Positions 33,831 through 42,882 of a stretch of 64,000 bases of DNA are shown here, in pieces. Origin of the DNA: Chryseobacterium paludis (lineage in GTDB: Bacteria > Bacteroidota > Bacteroidia > Flavobacteriales > Weeksellaceae); NCBI RefSeq assembly GCF_025403485.1, contig NZ_CP099966.1, positions 3,001,001 through 3,065,000 of the forward strand, given 5' to 3'. The notes beneath the pieces were generated by a model. The model did not search any database. It was given only the letters and a program-made list of their open reading frames with translations, and was not told the DNA's origin. A program made the translations under genes and the position numbers. The number at the start of each line of letters is the position of its first letter. The first letter of the stretch is position 1.

Positions 33831-35291
33831 TTACAAAGAATAATTCGGAGCTTCCTGTGTGATGATCACATCATGAGGGTGGGATTCTTTTAATCCGCTT
33901 CCTGTGATCATTACCATTTTGGTGTCTTTCTGTAAAGCTTCAATATCTTTCGCCCCACAGTAACCCATTCCAGCTCTTAATCCACCTGTCAACTGGAAAA
34001 TAACATCTTCCAATTTTCCTTTGTGTGGAACTCTACCTTCAATTCCTTCCGGAACGAATTTTTTAGCTTCACTTTGGAAATATCTTTCTTTACCTCCTCT
34101 CTTCATTGCTGAAAGGCTTCCCATTCCCTGGTAAGATTTGAATTTTCTTCCCTGGAAGATAATTTCTTCACCTGGTGCCTCGTCAGTTCCTGCTAAAAGA
34201 GAACCAAGCATTACTGCTCCTGCTCCACTTGCAATTGCTTTTACAATATCTCCGGAAAGTTTGATTCCACCATCTGCAATTACGGCTACATTTTTAGATT
34301 TAGCGTATTCGTAAACGTTATAGATCGCTGATAACTGAGGAACTCCAACTCCTGCCACTACTCTTGTCGTACAGATAGAACCAGGTCCAACACCTACTTT
34401 AAGAACATTTGCTCCTGCTTTGATCAAATCTTTCGCAGCGTCAGCTGTTACAATATTTCCACCAACGATATCCAGATCCGGATATGCTTTTCTGATTTCT
34501 GAAATTTTATCTAAAACTCCTTTAGAATGTCCGTGAGCAGAATCAATAGCAACAATATCAACACCAGCTTGTACCAATGCTGCAATTCTGTCCATAGTAT
34601 CTTCACCCACTCCAACTCCTGCACCTACAATAAGACGGCCTTTCTGATCTTTATTTGAATTTGGATACTCTAATTGATTATCGATATCTTTAATCGTAAT
34701 TAATCCAACCAGTTTATTGTCCTGATCTACGATAGGAAGCTTTTCAACACGGCTTTTAAGAAGAATTTCTTTTGCCTTTTCAAGATTGGTATTTTTATCA
34801 GAAGTGATCAGATTTTCTTTAGTCATGATCTCTTCCACTCTTGCATCAAGATTCTCCTGATATTTTACATCTCTGTTGGTAATGATTCCTATCAATACAT
34901 TATTCGGATCTACAACCGGTAAACCTGAAATTTTATATTTAGCCATCATTTCTTTAGCCTGAGCTAAAGTGTGATCTTTTGAAAGAGTAACAGGATCAGA
35001 GATCATACCATTTTCAGAACGCTTTACACGGTTTACCTGTGCAGCCTGTTCTACGATCGTCATGTTTTTATGAATGAAACCTAAACCACCTACTCTTGCT
35101 AATGCAATCGCAAGATCGCCTTCAGTAACTGTGTCCATTGCAGCAGATACTATCGGAACATTCAGTGTGATTTTATCGGTAAGTCTTGATTTTAATGATA
35201 CCTGGTTAGGTAAAACTTCTGAATAAGAAGGGACTAGAAGAACGTCATCGAAAGTGATGGCTGTCTCTACAATTTTGTTATGAATAGACAT
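33831..35291 (-). CDS. guaB: Inosine-5'-monophosphate dehydrogenase
   Basis: A 486-residue IMPDH. The N-terminal barrel part is interrupted at about 95-210 by two CBS domains ([21 protein letters not shown]...; second repeat [14 protein letters not shown]). The catalytic cysteine loop [16 protein letters not shown], the [20 protein letters not shown] phosphate-binding region and [10 protein letters not shown] flap are all present. It makes XMP from IMP with NAD, the rate-limiting step to GTP. Single gene with its own TAATTTTG promoter box. Confidence 0.98.
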   Translation of the reverse strand: MSIHNKIVETAITFDDVLLVPSYSEVLPNQVSLKSRLTDKITLNVPIVSAAMDTVTEGDLAIALARVGGLGFIHKNMTIVEQAAQVNRVKRSENGMISDPVTLSKDHTLAQAKEMMAKYKISGLPVVDPNNVLIGIITNRDVKYQENLDARVEEIMTKENLITSDKNTNLEKAKEILLKSRVEKLPIVDQDNKLVGLITIKDIDNQLEYPNSNKDQKGRLIVGAGVGVGEDTMDRIAALVQAGVDIVAIDSAHGHSKGVLDKISEIRKAYPDLDIVGGNIVTADAAKDLIKAGANVLKVGVGPGSICTTRVVAGVGVPQLSAIYNVYEYAKSKNVAVIADGGIKLSGDIVKAIASGAGAVMLGSLLAGTDEAPGEEIIFQGRKFKSYQGMGSLSAMKRGGKERYFQSEAKKFVPEGIEGRVPHKGKLEDVIFQLTGGLRAGMGYCGAKDIEALQKDTKMVMITGSGLKESHPHDVIITQEAPNYSL

Positions 35292-35305
35292 CTTTACTTT
35301 CTTTG

Positions 35306-35313
35306 CAAAATTA
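35306..35313 (-). promoter_or_regulatory. TAnnTTTG -7 box for guaB
   Basis: TAATTTTG on the minus strand matches exactly and lies 14 bases upstream of the ATG, implying a very short leader. Confidence 0.62.
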
Positions 35314-35383
35314 GGCTATTTTAGTGAGATATGAAAATCCTTTTCAATAGTTTAAATAAAAATTAATAATCAATAAGTTAAAT

Positions 35384-35416
35384 CGAAAAACCGCTCTTAA
35401 TTAAAAGCGGTTTTCG
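35384..35416 (-). terminator. Terminator after the 237-residue gene
   Basis: CGAAAA(A)CCGCT pairs with AGCGGTTTTCG over a 10-base loop, with a T-run on the minus strand. It ends the transcript of the 35461-36174 gene. Confidence 0.8.
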
Positions 35417-35460
35417 ACAAAATAAAATGAGTTATATGAATATGAATATGAAATTATCTT

Positions 35461-36174
35461 TTAATGAGCTGCTGGTTGTCCCTTTTCATCAATATTTTCA
35501 ATGTGGGTCTGATTGTTTTTATCCACATAGATCTTTAAACGTAATCGTCCTTTGTCATCGCGGATAAAAAGTCCAACATCTCCGTTTGAGGTTTTTCCTG
35601 CAAAAAAACGTTCATTACCAAGCTTGCCTTCTTCCCTCAATTTTGCAAAAGCTTTCTTTACGGCAACAGGATCATTTAACTTTTGTAAAGAATCATCGAA
35701 CTTCAAGACTTTTTCCAATGGGAAATCATCTGGCCTGTCCCATAGCTTCAAGCCATAAGCCCGTTTCTTATCTGAGCCTGTACCTTCAGTATACTGCAAC
35801 TGCATGATCTGATCTGTTTTTCTCTGATCCACAGAATATACCATTCCGGAACCCTTTTCATCAGAATCATAAATCAGTCCGCCACATTCATCCCCCAATG
35901 AGTTAAAGAAAATTAACCCCGCTTCTCTTTCTCTTTCTCTTTCTTTAAGAGGTTTGCTATTGAGTAATCCCGGATGTTGGCGTTTCTTATTACTGATCAC
36001 CATTTTTAAGGTTCCATCCTTCTCAACGATATTAATTCGTTCCACATCAATTTCCTCAAACCTTTGATGTTCATTACTGGATTTAAAAGCCAGTAAAAAA
36101 AGTAAAACGAATGCGATAGTAAGTGAAGCTGCATATATCTTAAGCATATGCACTTCTCTGATTAGTTTTTCCAT
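35461..36174 (-). CDS. Membrane-anchored protein of unknown function
   Basis: A 237-residue protein with one N-terminal membrane helix (about 11-28, AASLTIAFVLLFLLAF) and a soluble beta-rich domain. INIVEKDGTLKMVISNKKRQHPG and KTSNGDVGLFIRDDKGRLRLKI-type strands suggest a repeat-based fold. I know homologs only as hypothetical proteins of flavobacteria. A tandem hexamer at 35922-35946 encodes KEREREREAG. Two possible starts exist; the ATG at 36174 or the one encoding M10. Confidence 0.55.
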   Translation of the reverse strand: MEKLIREVHMLKIYAASLTIAFVLLFLLAFKSSNEHQRFEEIDVERINIVEKDGTLKMVISNKKRQHPGLLNSKPLKEREREREAGLIFFNSLGDECGGLIYDSDEKGSGMVYSVDQRKTDQIMQLQYTEGTGSDKKRAYGLKLWDRPDDFPLEKVLKFDDSLQKLNDPVAVKKAFAKLREEGKLGNERFFAGKTSNGDVGLFIRDDKGRLRLKIYVDKNNQTHIENIDEKGQPAAH

Positions 36175-36204
36175 GAATAAATAATTTTATTTTATAAAAA
36201 TAAA

Positions 36205-36705
36205 TTATTTATCTGAAGCTGAATTAATGAATTTTGAAATATCATCCGGAGTAAAGTTCCCTCTCACATCTACAAACACCAATTCTTTATCTGAGTTTAC
36301 TGTGATCAGCATATTTTTGATGTTTTCACCGGATTGTTTTACCCGGACATTTACATTATCTCCATCATGCTTTATCGTTGCCCAATCTTCATAATTGTTA
36401 TTGTTAAGATATTTCGCATAATCTGCCAGCATCTCTGGGTCTCCATTCTCTACAGTCAACACTTTGACTTTCGATATCTTCTTGATAAGATCAACAACTT
36501 CTTCATTATCTCCATCTTCTCTCAGCGCTTTTTTTATAAAAGGCTTGGCTAAGAACATGGGTACATTGATACTTTCAAACTTTGCCCCTTTAAAATCATA
36601 TCCGGAGTCTGAAAAGAAATCCATATTAGGCCGATGTGAAACTACACAAGACTGAAGCAGAAGTAGCGTACAACTAATAAATAAAATGGTTTTTAAGTTT
36701 TTCAT
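36205..36705 (-). CDS. DUF4252 lipoprotein
   Basis: A 166-residue lipoprotein (lipobox LQSC, Cys19) with the DUF4252 layout: an N-terminal strand pair, KKISKVKVLTVENGD and a C-terminal domain ending in VFVDVRGNFTPDDISKFI. Found in flavobacterial sigma/anti-sigma operons. It is the last gene of the ECF cluster and follows a fused DUF4252 paralog 11 bases upstream on the same strand. Function is unknown; an envelope stress role is inferred from the operon. Confidence 0.85.
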   Translation of the reverse strand: MKNLKTILFISCTLLLLQSCVVSHRPNMDFFSDSGYDFKGAKFESINVPMFLAKPFIKKALREDGDNEEVVDLIKKISKVKVLTVENGDPEMLADYAKYLNNNNYEDWATIKHDGDNVNVRVKQSGENIKNMLITVNSDKELVFVDVRGNFTPDDISKFINSASDK

Positions 36706-36716
36706 GGCGATTGGTT

Positions 36717-38000
36717 TTAGTCGATGGGCTTTAAAGTTCCACCTGACATTTTACTGATTTTAGAATCAATTTCCGGGTTTCCTTTATATTTCACCAATCC
36801 ACCTGATGAAGCCCTTACTTTAAGTTTACGATCCACATTAATGCTAAGACTTGCTCCTGATGTAGATTCCGCCTCAACTTCGTTTATTCTTAAGTTTTCA
36901 GCTTTACATACCGCCCCACTGCTTATATCCATTACTCCAGAATTAGCTTGCCCTTCAAGCTTAGTATCTGATCCGCTTGATGCTTTAACAACGATAGAGG
37001 AAGTACTGATTGTTGCTTTGATATTAGCACCTGAAGTTGAACTGACATTAGTAACATTAGAAATATTAAACTTTCCATTGATAACGGCTCCCGATGAAGC
37101 TTCGATATCCATATTATCTTCTTTCACTGTATTTACTGTTACAAAGTTTGCTCCTGAAGATGTTTTTATATTATTCATTCTTGGAGAAGAAACGTTAACA
37201 TTTAAGTTTTTAAATCTCAAATTTTTCACCCCTTTATTATCAACATACACCTTCAGAATACCATTTTCCACTTTGGTAATAACATACTGAAGTTTATCAG
37301 CATCAGCAATTACTTTTACACTGATCGGGCTTTCCTGTTTATAAACCACATTTACACCTGTGCTTACCTGAATTCCTGAGAACTCACCCACATTTCTGGC
37401 CTCGCCATTCAGGTATGAAGTGCTGTTACTCGAAGTAACGCTGCTTGTCCTGGTATTGGTGATCGAGCTTGTTTTCGTTTCACTGGACTTAATAATTTTA
37501 TTAAGATCATCCATGGAGAGCTTTCCATCCAGCATTACCAAGACATTACCTCCATCTCCACTGTCTATACTTAAGAGTACATCATCCAGTATACCGTCTT
37601 TAGCTTCTGACGAAAGAAACTTTATTTTGTTTCCACTACTGTTTACGGTCATAATCTCATTGTAATTCAGGTGGCTAAGGTAAGAGGAGATATCTTTATT
37701 GATCTGGGACAAACTATTTTGCACCTTCCTCCCTACGCTGCTGTCCGCATTTTCGGGATTTTCTGTGATCAGAATTCTCAATCCATTGATCTTGGAGAGT
37801 AATGGCTTGATCTGATCCAGCTGAGAGTCATCGATATTCAGACTGCTAAGCATTCCAAACATTGGTTTTGCAATCTTAATAGAAGTTACACCTTCTACTT
37901 GTTGATATTTTTCAAAAAGTCTATCGAACTTGTCTTCCTGCCCATATGCAGTAAAAAAATGGGAAAAAGCAAGCGCGAATATTATCAATATTTTTTTCAT
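36717..38000 (-). CDS. DUF4252 plus GIN/DUF2807 domain protein
   Basis: A 427-residue exported protein. Residues 1-20 are a signal peptide, about 25-185 are a DUF4252 domain (paralogous to the next gene), a Ser/Thr linker follows, and about 200-420 form a beta-helix of the GIN/DUF2807 type (repeated LSSGANI-like, SSGSDTKLEG and SGAVCKAENL motifs). The fusion joins two families that are usually separate and puts them under one ECF system. Probably periplasmic or surface. Confidence 0.85.
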   Translation of the reverse strand: MKKILIIFALAFSHFFTAYGQEDKFDRLFEKYQQVEGVTSIKIAKPMFGMLSSLNIDDSQLDQIKPLLSKINGLRILITENPENADSSVGRKVQNSLSQINKDISSYLSHLNYNEIMTVNSSGNKIKFLSSEAKDGILDDVLLSIDSGDGGNVLVMLDGKLSMDDLNKIIKSSETKTSSITNTRTSSVTSSNSTSYLNGEARNVGEFSGIQVSTGVNVVYKQESPISVKVIADADKLQYVITKVENGILKVYVDNKGVKNLRFKNLNVNVSSPRMNNIKTSSGANFVTVNTVKEDNMDIEASSGAVINGKFNISNVTNVSSTSGANIKATISTSSIVVKASSGSDTKLEGQANSGVMDISSGAVCKAENLRINEVEAESTSGASLSINVDRKLKVRASSGGLVKYKGNPEIDSKISKMSGGTLKPID

Positions 38001-38064
38001 GAGTCAATTTTTAATTTTAATCTGATAATTAATGCCTGATCAGGGAGTAATCTCTTTTTTTTAG

Positions 38065-38736
38065 TTAATAGTCATCGTCCATCACTTTAGGTTGTGCTAA
38101 CTTTTCACTAACGTTATTTGCAAATATTTGAAATGAATATTTAGTCACATTAATAGCCTCTTCTACATTGTCGATTCTTTTTCCGTTTACAATCACATAA
38201 TTGTTATTGTATCCCGTAGAATCTTTTTTAGCGGCATTATATTTTTTATAAGAAGAATTGTATGTAAATTTTGGTCTTACTTCTTTTTTCAATCTTCCTC
38301 TTTTTGGAAGAATTTCATCCATCACGTCTTTCTCCGCAATTGTATTCTCCTGAATCAGGGAATCTTTTTTCGCACCCTCAATGGTATCTGTATTATTTAC
38401 GGCTACCTGTTGTTCAGGCTCGTGATTTTCTTCAATAAAATCCTTTTTTTGTTGTAGCACCTGATTTTCTACCAATTTAGATTGATCATCTACATCAGAA
38501 TTTCCCAGATTGTAATTAACAATAAATCCAGCACTTAAAAGAACCACTACACTGGCGGCCATCCAAAACCATTTTGGAAAAGAAGGTTTTTTACTTTCAA
38601 GGGGGATGATCTTAGTATCATCATTATTTACGCCTTCTGCTTTTTGAAGAAAATCTTCAAAATCCCAATCCATTTTCTCTTCCTTTATTTCCTGGAAGAT
38701 TTTTTCGTACTTATCTTGAAATTGATCGTTGTTCAT
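38065..38736 (-). CDS. Anti-sigma-like single-pass membrane protein
   Basis: A 223-residue protein with a charged cytoplasmic N terminus (about 1-50), one membrane helix at about 52-74 (WFWMAASVVVLLSAGFIV) and a long Lys/Glu-rich periplasmic part. It overlaps the sigma gene by 26 bases, which points to translational coupling and an anti-sigma role, though no HxxxCxxC zinc motif is present. The function is inferred from position and topology. Confidence 0.75.
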   Translation of the reverse strand: MNNDQFQDKYEKIFQEIKEEKMDWDFEDFLQKAEGVNNDDTKIIPLESKKPSFPKWFWMAASVVVLLSAGFIVNYNLGNSDVDDQSKLVENQVLQQKKDFIEENHEPEQQVAVNNTDTIEGAKKDSLIQENTIAEKDVMDEILPKRGRLKKEVRPKFTYNSSYKKYNAAKKDSTGYNNNYVIVNGKRIDNVEEAINVTKYSFQIFANNVSEKLAQPKVMDDDY

Positions 38737-39220
38737 AATTCATCAGTTGTGAGATTTGTTCTTTTACTTTTTGTCTTGCCCGCATAAGATTTACTCTTAC
38801 CGCATTTTCTTCCATTTCCAGCATTTCAGAAATTTCAGACACTTCATACTCTTCTACATCTTTTAAATGGATAACCATTTTTTGTTTCTCAGGAAGCTGA
38901 TTAATAAATCCAATAATATGATCCTTGAGGTTATTAACTTCCATACTATAGAGCTCTGACCGATGAAGCTGCATATCTGCAAAACCAATCTTTACATCAT
39001 GGTGCTTCAGTCTGTTCAGACATTCATTCTTTACTGATTTCAGTGCATAGGATTTTAAATTTCCAAACTGCTCCAGCTCATCTCTTTTCTGCCAAAACTT
39101 GACCATTAGATCCTGCACGACATCTTCTGCTTCATCACTGCTCATGACAAACCTTTTCGCAAAACGATACATCTCATTTTTGAGAATAAACACCGAATTT
39201 TTAAAGGTTTCCTGGGTCAT
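38711..39220 (-). CDS. ECF-type RNA polymerase sigma factor
   Basis: A 169-residue sigma-70-family protein of ECF size. Region 2 (about 15-75) has SSDEAEDVVQDLMVKFWQKRDEL with the RYA-like Pribnow contact helix, and region 4 (about 105-160) has LPEKQKMVIHLKDVEEYEVSEISEMLEMEENAVRVNLMRARQKVKEQ. No region 1 or 3. It is the first gene of the sigma/anti-sigma/DUF4252 operon and overlaps its anti-sigma by 26 bases. Confidence 0.92.
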   Translation of the reverse strand: MTQETFKNSVFILKNEMYRFAKRFVMSSDEAEDVVQDLMVKFWQKRDELEQFGNLKSYALKSVKNECLNRLKHHDVKIGFADMQLHRSELYSMEVNNLKDHIIGFINQLPEKQKMVIHLKDVEEYEVSEISEMLEMEENAVRVNLMRARQKVKEQISQLMNYEQRSISR

Positions 39221-39277
39221 AAGTTTTGCTTCTATTAGTAAGACAATTAAAAAATTGATTTTATTACATCATTAAAC

Positions 39278-39302
39278 AAAAAAACTTCAAAATAATTGAA
39301 GT
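39278..39302 (-). terminator. Terminator after the GlmU-like gene
   Basis: ACTTCAA pairs with TTGAAGT over a 5-base loop and is followed on the minus strand by a long T-run. It ends the GlmU-like transcript, so the sigma gene is transcribed separately. Confidence 0.75.
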
Positions 39303-39313
39303 CCTTTTTATAA

Positions 39314-40480
39314 TCAGGTCTGATAAGTATCAAAAATATGTTTTAAAATCCCCTTGTCATCTTCTGTTAAAGGGACTTTTCTTCTTGCCATTGCTCTCTC
39401 TGCAACTTCGTAAGCTTTATCTAATTTAAATCTTTCATCTCCTTTAAATCCACCCCACGAAAAATTTTCTATAAGGTTCGGAGGAAATCCTTCTTTAAAA
39501 ATATTAGATGCTACACCGATTACCGTTCCGGTATTAAGTTGTGTATTAATAGCCGTTTTAGAATGGTCTCCCATAATTAATCCGGCAAACTGTAATCCTG
39601 TATCTTCAAAAGCCTTGGTTCTGTAGCTCCAGAATTTTACATGTCCATAATTATTCTTCATATTTGAAGAATTCGTATCTGCTCCGAAATTACACCATTC
39701 TCCAATAACAGAATTTCCTACAAAACCCTCATGGCCTTTACTGGAATATCCAAATACAATAATATTATTAACCTCACCACCAATTTTACAATGAGGACCA
39801 ATTGTGGTTGCTCCGTAGATCTTTGCTCCAAGATTAAATTTAGAATGATCACAAAGTGCAATAGGTCCACGAAGGTGGCAGCCTTCCATTACTTCTGTAT
39901 TTTTTCCGATGTAAATTTTACCGGTTTTTGTATTTAATGTAGAAAACTCAATTTCTGCTCCTTCTTCTATGAATAAATCCTTTTTATCACCTAAAAAACC
40001 ATTGGTTGAAGAAAGTTCCTGTGATACTTTTCCTTCCGTTAATAAGTTAAAATCGAAATCAATAGCTTTATGATTATAAGTAAACAGATCTTTTGGTTTC
40101 TTAAAGAAAACAAGCTCTTCTTTAATATCCGTCATTTTTTCAATCTGACTTAATGAAAAACCTTTCATATTGATCTTAGCAGCAATCAGTTCATCTTCAT
40201 ATACTAAAGCTTCTCCTTGTTTCAGATCTTTTATTTGCTGTAATACACTTTCAGTTGGAAGAAAATTAGTCACAAGAAACAGACTCTCTTTTTCATCGGG
40301 ATTTTTAAATTTCTTTTGTAAGTAATTTTCTGTGAAATAAGAAACTTCAGAATTTTCTAATAATTTCTGCCATCTTTCAGAGAAGGTAAGAATCCCACAA
40401 CGCATTTCTGCAATAGGACGTGTAAAAGTAAGCGGAAGAAAATCTTCCCAATATTGTGCATCTGAGAATACTAATTGCAT
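39314..40480 (-). CDS. GlmU-like sugar-nucleotidyltransferase family protein
   Basis: A 388-residue protein whose first 100 residues (LVFSDAQYWEDFLPLTFTRPIAEMRCGI) match the NTP_transferase_4/GlmU-like family of Bacteroidota and whose C-terminal half is a left-handed beta-helix with hexapeptide repeats (IYIGKNTEVMEGCHLRGPIAL...). It lacks a convincing Rossmann nucleotide-binding loop of GlmU, so whether it transfers UDP or acts as an acyltransferase is unknown. Divergent spacer carries a heptad element. Confidence 0.8.
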   Translation of the reverse strand: MQLVFSDAQYWEDFLPLTFTRPIAEMRCGILTFSERWQKLLENSEVSYFTENYLQKKFKNPDEKESLFLVTNFLPTESVLQQIKDLKQGEALVYEDELIAAKINMKGFSLSQIEKMTDIKEELVFFKKPKDLFTYNHKAIDFDFNLLTEGKVSQELSSTNGFLGDKKDLFIEEGAEIEFSTLNTKTGKIYIGKNTEVMEGCHLRGPIALCDHSKFNLGAKIYGATTIGPHCKIGGEVNNIIVFGYSSKGHEGFVGNSVIGEWCNFGADTNSSNMKNNYGHVKFWSYRTKAFEDTGLQFAGLIMGDHSKTAINTQLNTGTVIGVASNIFKEGFPPNLIENFSWGGFKGDERFKLDKAYEVAERAMARRKVPLTEDDKGILKHIFDTYQT

Positions 40481-40487
40481 TTTTTAA

Positions 40488-40646
40488 GAAGTTAGAGGTT
40501 AAAGATCCGAAGCTAGAAGTTCGAAGCTGAAAGTCATGATATACCATTGATATAATAAATTTTCAGATTTTAAGTTCTAATTTCTATCTAAAACAAAAAT
40601 ACAAATAGTAAGACTAACTTTTTACTTCTGATCTCGAATTTCTATT
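40488..40646. repeat. Heptad-periodic element H3 (GlmU-L31 spacer)
   Basis: Left arm 40488-40136-style register: consecutive 7-mers GAAGTTA, GAGGTTA, AAGATCC, GAAGCTA, GAAGTTC, GAAGCTG, AAAGTCA from 40488 to 40536. A second arm at 40560-40594 reads TTTTCAG, ATTTTAA, GTTCTAA, TTTCTAT, CTAAAAC, and a third short arm at 40626-40646 reads TTCTGAT, CTCGAAT, TTCTATT. The GAA/AGA-type left arm faces the TTC/TCT-type right arms, as in H1 and H2. Confidence 0.65.
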
Positions 40647-40660
40647 TAAAAAACAATAAA

Positions 40661-40689
40661 AAAGTCTTCCAAAATATTTGGAAGACTTT
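40661..40689 (-). terminator. Terminator after rpmE2
   Basis: Perfect 13-bp stem (AAAGTCTTCCAAA / TTTGGAAGACTTT) with a 3-base loop, then a T-run on the minus strand. Confidence 0.88.
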
Positions 40690-40711
40690 AATATCTTTTA
40701 TTTTCAAAAAA

Positions 40712-40963
40712 TTACTTAGCGAATTTTTTGTATTTGTTCATGAATTTATCTACTCTACCTGCAGTATCTACCAACTTCACTTTACCAGTGTAGAAAGGGT
40801 GAGAAGTAGAAGAGATTTCCATTTTGATTAAAGGATACTCCTGTCCTTCATACTCGATAGTATCTTTTGTCTCTGCAGTTGATTTGCAAAGAAACACCTC
40901 GTCGTTACTCATATCTTTGAAAACAACAAGTCTATAATTTTCTGGGTGAATTCCGTTTTTCAT
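40712..40963 (-). CDS. rpmE2: 50S ribosomal protein L31, type B
   Basis: An 83-residue L31 of type [21 protein letters not shown], then [19 protein letters not shown] and the Lys-rich C terminus. It lacks the CxxC zinc site of type A L31. The ORF could be read from 41047, but the family length and the promoter fix the start at 40963. It has a leader of about 70 bases. Confidence 0.95.
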   Translation of the reverse strand: MKNGIHPENYRLVVFKDMSNDEVFLCKSTAETKDTIEYEGQEYPLIKMEISSTSHPFYTGKVKLVDTAGRVDKFMNKYKKFAK

Positions 40964-41036
40964 AATACAATTTTTTAAAAAATTAAAGTTCTGCTTTCGA
41001 AATAGTAATGGATATTTCTCTGCTAATTTTAGGCTG

Positions 41037-41044
41037 CAAAAATA
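41037..41044 (-). promoter_or_regulatory. TTG-N19-TAnnTTTG promoter for rpmE2
   Basis: On the minus strand TATTTTTG matches TAnnTTTG, with a TTG 19 bases upstream, the best -33/-7 pair seen in this window. It leaves a leader of about 70 bases before the 40963 start. Confidence 0.7.
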
Positions 41045-41116
41045 CAATATTTTTTTAAATATCCAAATAGCTAATCCAATATTTTTTAATTGATAAGAAA
41101 TTTAAAGTATTTTCGT

Positions 41117-41124
41117 TAAATTTG
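41117..41124 (+). promoter_or_regulatory. TAnnTTTG -7 box for the beta-helix lipoprotein operon
   Basis: TAAATTTG is an exact match 25 bases upstream of the ATG at 41150. Confidence 0.6.
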
Positions 41125-41149
41125 AAATCTATATTAAACTTTAATTTCG

Positions 41150-42556
41150 ATGAAATTCAAATTATTACTGGCTTTTTCTTTTTGGATGCTTCTCATGATG
41201 GTATCATGTAATAAAGATGATATTAGTTTTGACGCTCCTTCCCAACAATTAAGATTCTCCAGAGACACGGTATTTTGTGATACAGTATATCACCAGGTCC
41301 GTTCTGAAACTTATGTTGTGAAAGTATATAATAATGAAGACAAAGATATTTCTATTCCGAGAATTAATCTGGAAAAGGGATCTGCTTCTTTATATAAGAT
41401 CAATGTAGATGGAAAATCAGGTTTTGATTTTAAGGATGTTCCTTTAAGAAAAAAAGACAGTTTATATATTTTCGTTGAAATTGCACCTCAAGCAACAGGG
41501 CCAGAAGCAATCGCTGAAGACCGTGTCGTCTTTACAAGCCTGGCAGGACAGCAACATGTAACTTTATTTTCTGTAGTTCAGGATGCTGAATTCTTTATTC
41601 AGACTCCAACCAATCCAAATGTGATCAGCAACCATACCACCTGGAATAATACTAAAGCCAAAATCATTTATGGTGACCTTACTATAAATCCTAATATTAC
41701 ACTGGATATTGAACAGGGTACTAAAGTTTATTTCCATAAAAACAGCGGAATGAAAGTAGCTACAGGTGCTACTTTAAATATCAATGGAACATTGAATAAT
41801 GAGGTTGTTCTCCGTGGAGACCGTAACGATCCTTATTACGACACCATTCCTAAGAACTGGAATTCTATAAGAATGGATGTAGGATCTACTCTTCATATGA
41901 ATTACGGAAGGCTTTTCGGAGGGACAAGAGGCTTAGAAATGAAACAGACCAATGCAACCATCACCAATTCATTTATCCACACTTTCCAGGAATATGGGAT
42001 CTATGCTATAAATGCTACGGTAAATGCAAAGAACCTTGTCATGAACAATTGTGGTGAATCCGCAGTAGGTATTTTTAAAGGAGGTAATCATAGTTATGTT
42101 CACTCTACAATAGCGAATTACTCAAGAACCATGAATTCATCCAATAGAAATGGCATTTTTGCCACTAACGAATGGAAAAATGATGCAGGACAAGCAGAGC
42201 AAGGCGCCTTACAATTGAATGTAAAAAACAGTATTGTATACTCTGACAGGGATAATTCAGTTAATTTTGAACAAACTCCAGGTCAGCAATTTAATTTTCA
42301 ATTTCAAAATTGTCTGTTGAAATATTCCGGAACCTCAGAGGCCGGATTTAATTTTGACAGCAATCCAAATGTGATTCAGAGTTTAAAGAACGAAGATCCT
42401 CAATTTGTTAACTACTTTACGGCTCATCAGAATCTAAGGGTAAAAACCACCTCACCTGCAAAAAATAAAGGAGATGTTACGGTGGCAGCAACGGTTCCAA
42501 CAGATATTGCTAATGTATCAAGAACGGCTAACCCAACTCTTGGAGCTTATCAATAA
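41150..42556 (+). CDS. Lipoprotein with right-handed beta-helix
   Basis: A 468-residue lipoprotein (lipobox MVSC, Cys20). Residues about 20-145 are an Ig-like domain, and from about 170 to 440 the protein has the repeated short-strand pattern of a parallel beta-helix (GDLTINPNITLDIEQGTKVYF, SNSGMKVATGATLNINGTL, RGLEMKQTNATITNSFIH). Such proteins bind or cleave polysaccharides or act as surface scaffolds; no catalytic residue set is visible. Its stop overlaps the MazG-like gene by one base (TAATGG). Confidence 0.8.
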   Translation: MKFKLLLAFSFWMLLMMVSCNKDDISFDAPSQQLRFSRDTVFCDTVYHQVRSETYVVKVYNNEDKDISIPRINLEKGSASLYKINVDGKSGFDFKDVPLRKKDSLYIFVEIAPQATGPEAIAEDRVVFTSLAGQQHVTLFSVVQDAEFFIQTPTNPNVISNHTTWNNTKAKIIYGDLTINPNITLDIEQGTKVYFHKNSGMKVATGATLNINGTLNNEVVLRGDRNDPYYDTIPKNWNSIRMDVGSTLHMNYGRLFGGTRGLEMKQTNATITNSFIHTFQEYGIYAINATVNAKNLVMNNCGESAVGIFKGGNHSYVHSTIANYSRTMNSSNRNGIFATNEWKNDAGQAEQGALQLNVKNSIVYSDRDNSVNFEQTPGQQFNFQFQNCLLKYSGTSEAGFNFDSNPNVIQSLKNEDPQFVNYFTAHQNLRVKTTSPAKNKGDVTVAATVPTDIANVSRTANPTLGAYQ

Positions 42557-42882
42557 TGGAGATTACCAATTTACAGCAGCAGGTCGACGAATGGATCAAA
42601 ACAATTGGGGTTCGCTACTTTAATGAGCTGACCAATATGGCTATGCTAACGGAGGAAGTAGGAGAAGTTGCCAGAATTATCGCCAGAAGATATGGTGAAC
42701 AAAGTGAAAAAGAAAGCGATAAAAGCAAAGATCTGGGCGAGGAATTGGCCGATGTTTTATTTGTAACATTATGTTTAGCCAACCAAACAGGAGTCAATTT
42801 ACAGGAAGCTTTTGATAAAAAAATGAAGATAAAAACTGACCGTGATAAAGAGCGGCATCAGAATAATGAAAAACTGAAATAA
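42556..42882 (+). CDS. MazG-like nucleotide pyrophosphohydrolase
   Basis: A 108-residue all-helical enzyme with the MazG/NTP-PPase metal-binding pattern EEVGEVARII (ExxE) and GEELADVLFVTLCLAN (ExxD). It hydrolyses NTPs to NMP and pyrophosphate, preventing accumulation of unusual nucleotides. It is translationally coupled to the upstream lipoprotein gene. Followed by heptad element H2. Confidence 0.9.
   Translation: MEITNLQQQVDEWIKTIGVRYFNELTNMAMLTEEVGEVARIIARRYGEQSEKESDKSKDLGEELADVLFVTLCLANQTGVNLQEAFDKKMKIKTDRDKERHQNNEKLK

Noticed and set aside
36724..37290. 188-codon plus-strand ORF opposite the DUF4252-GIN gene
   Set aside because: It is the antisense shadow of a repetitive beta-helix gene; it has no promoter and its sequence is low-complexity hydrophobic.
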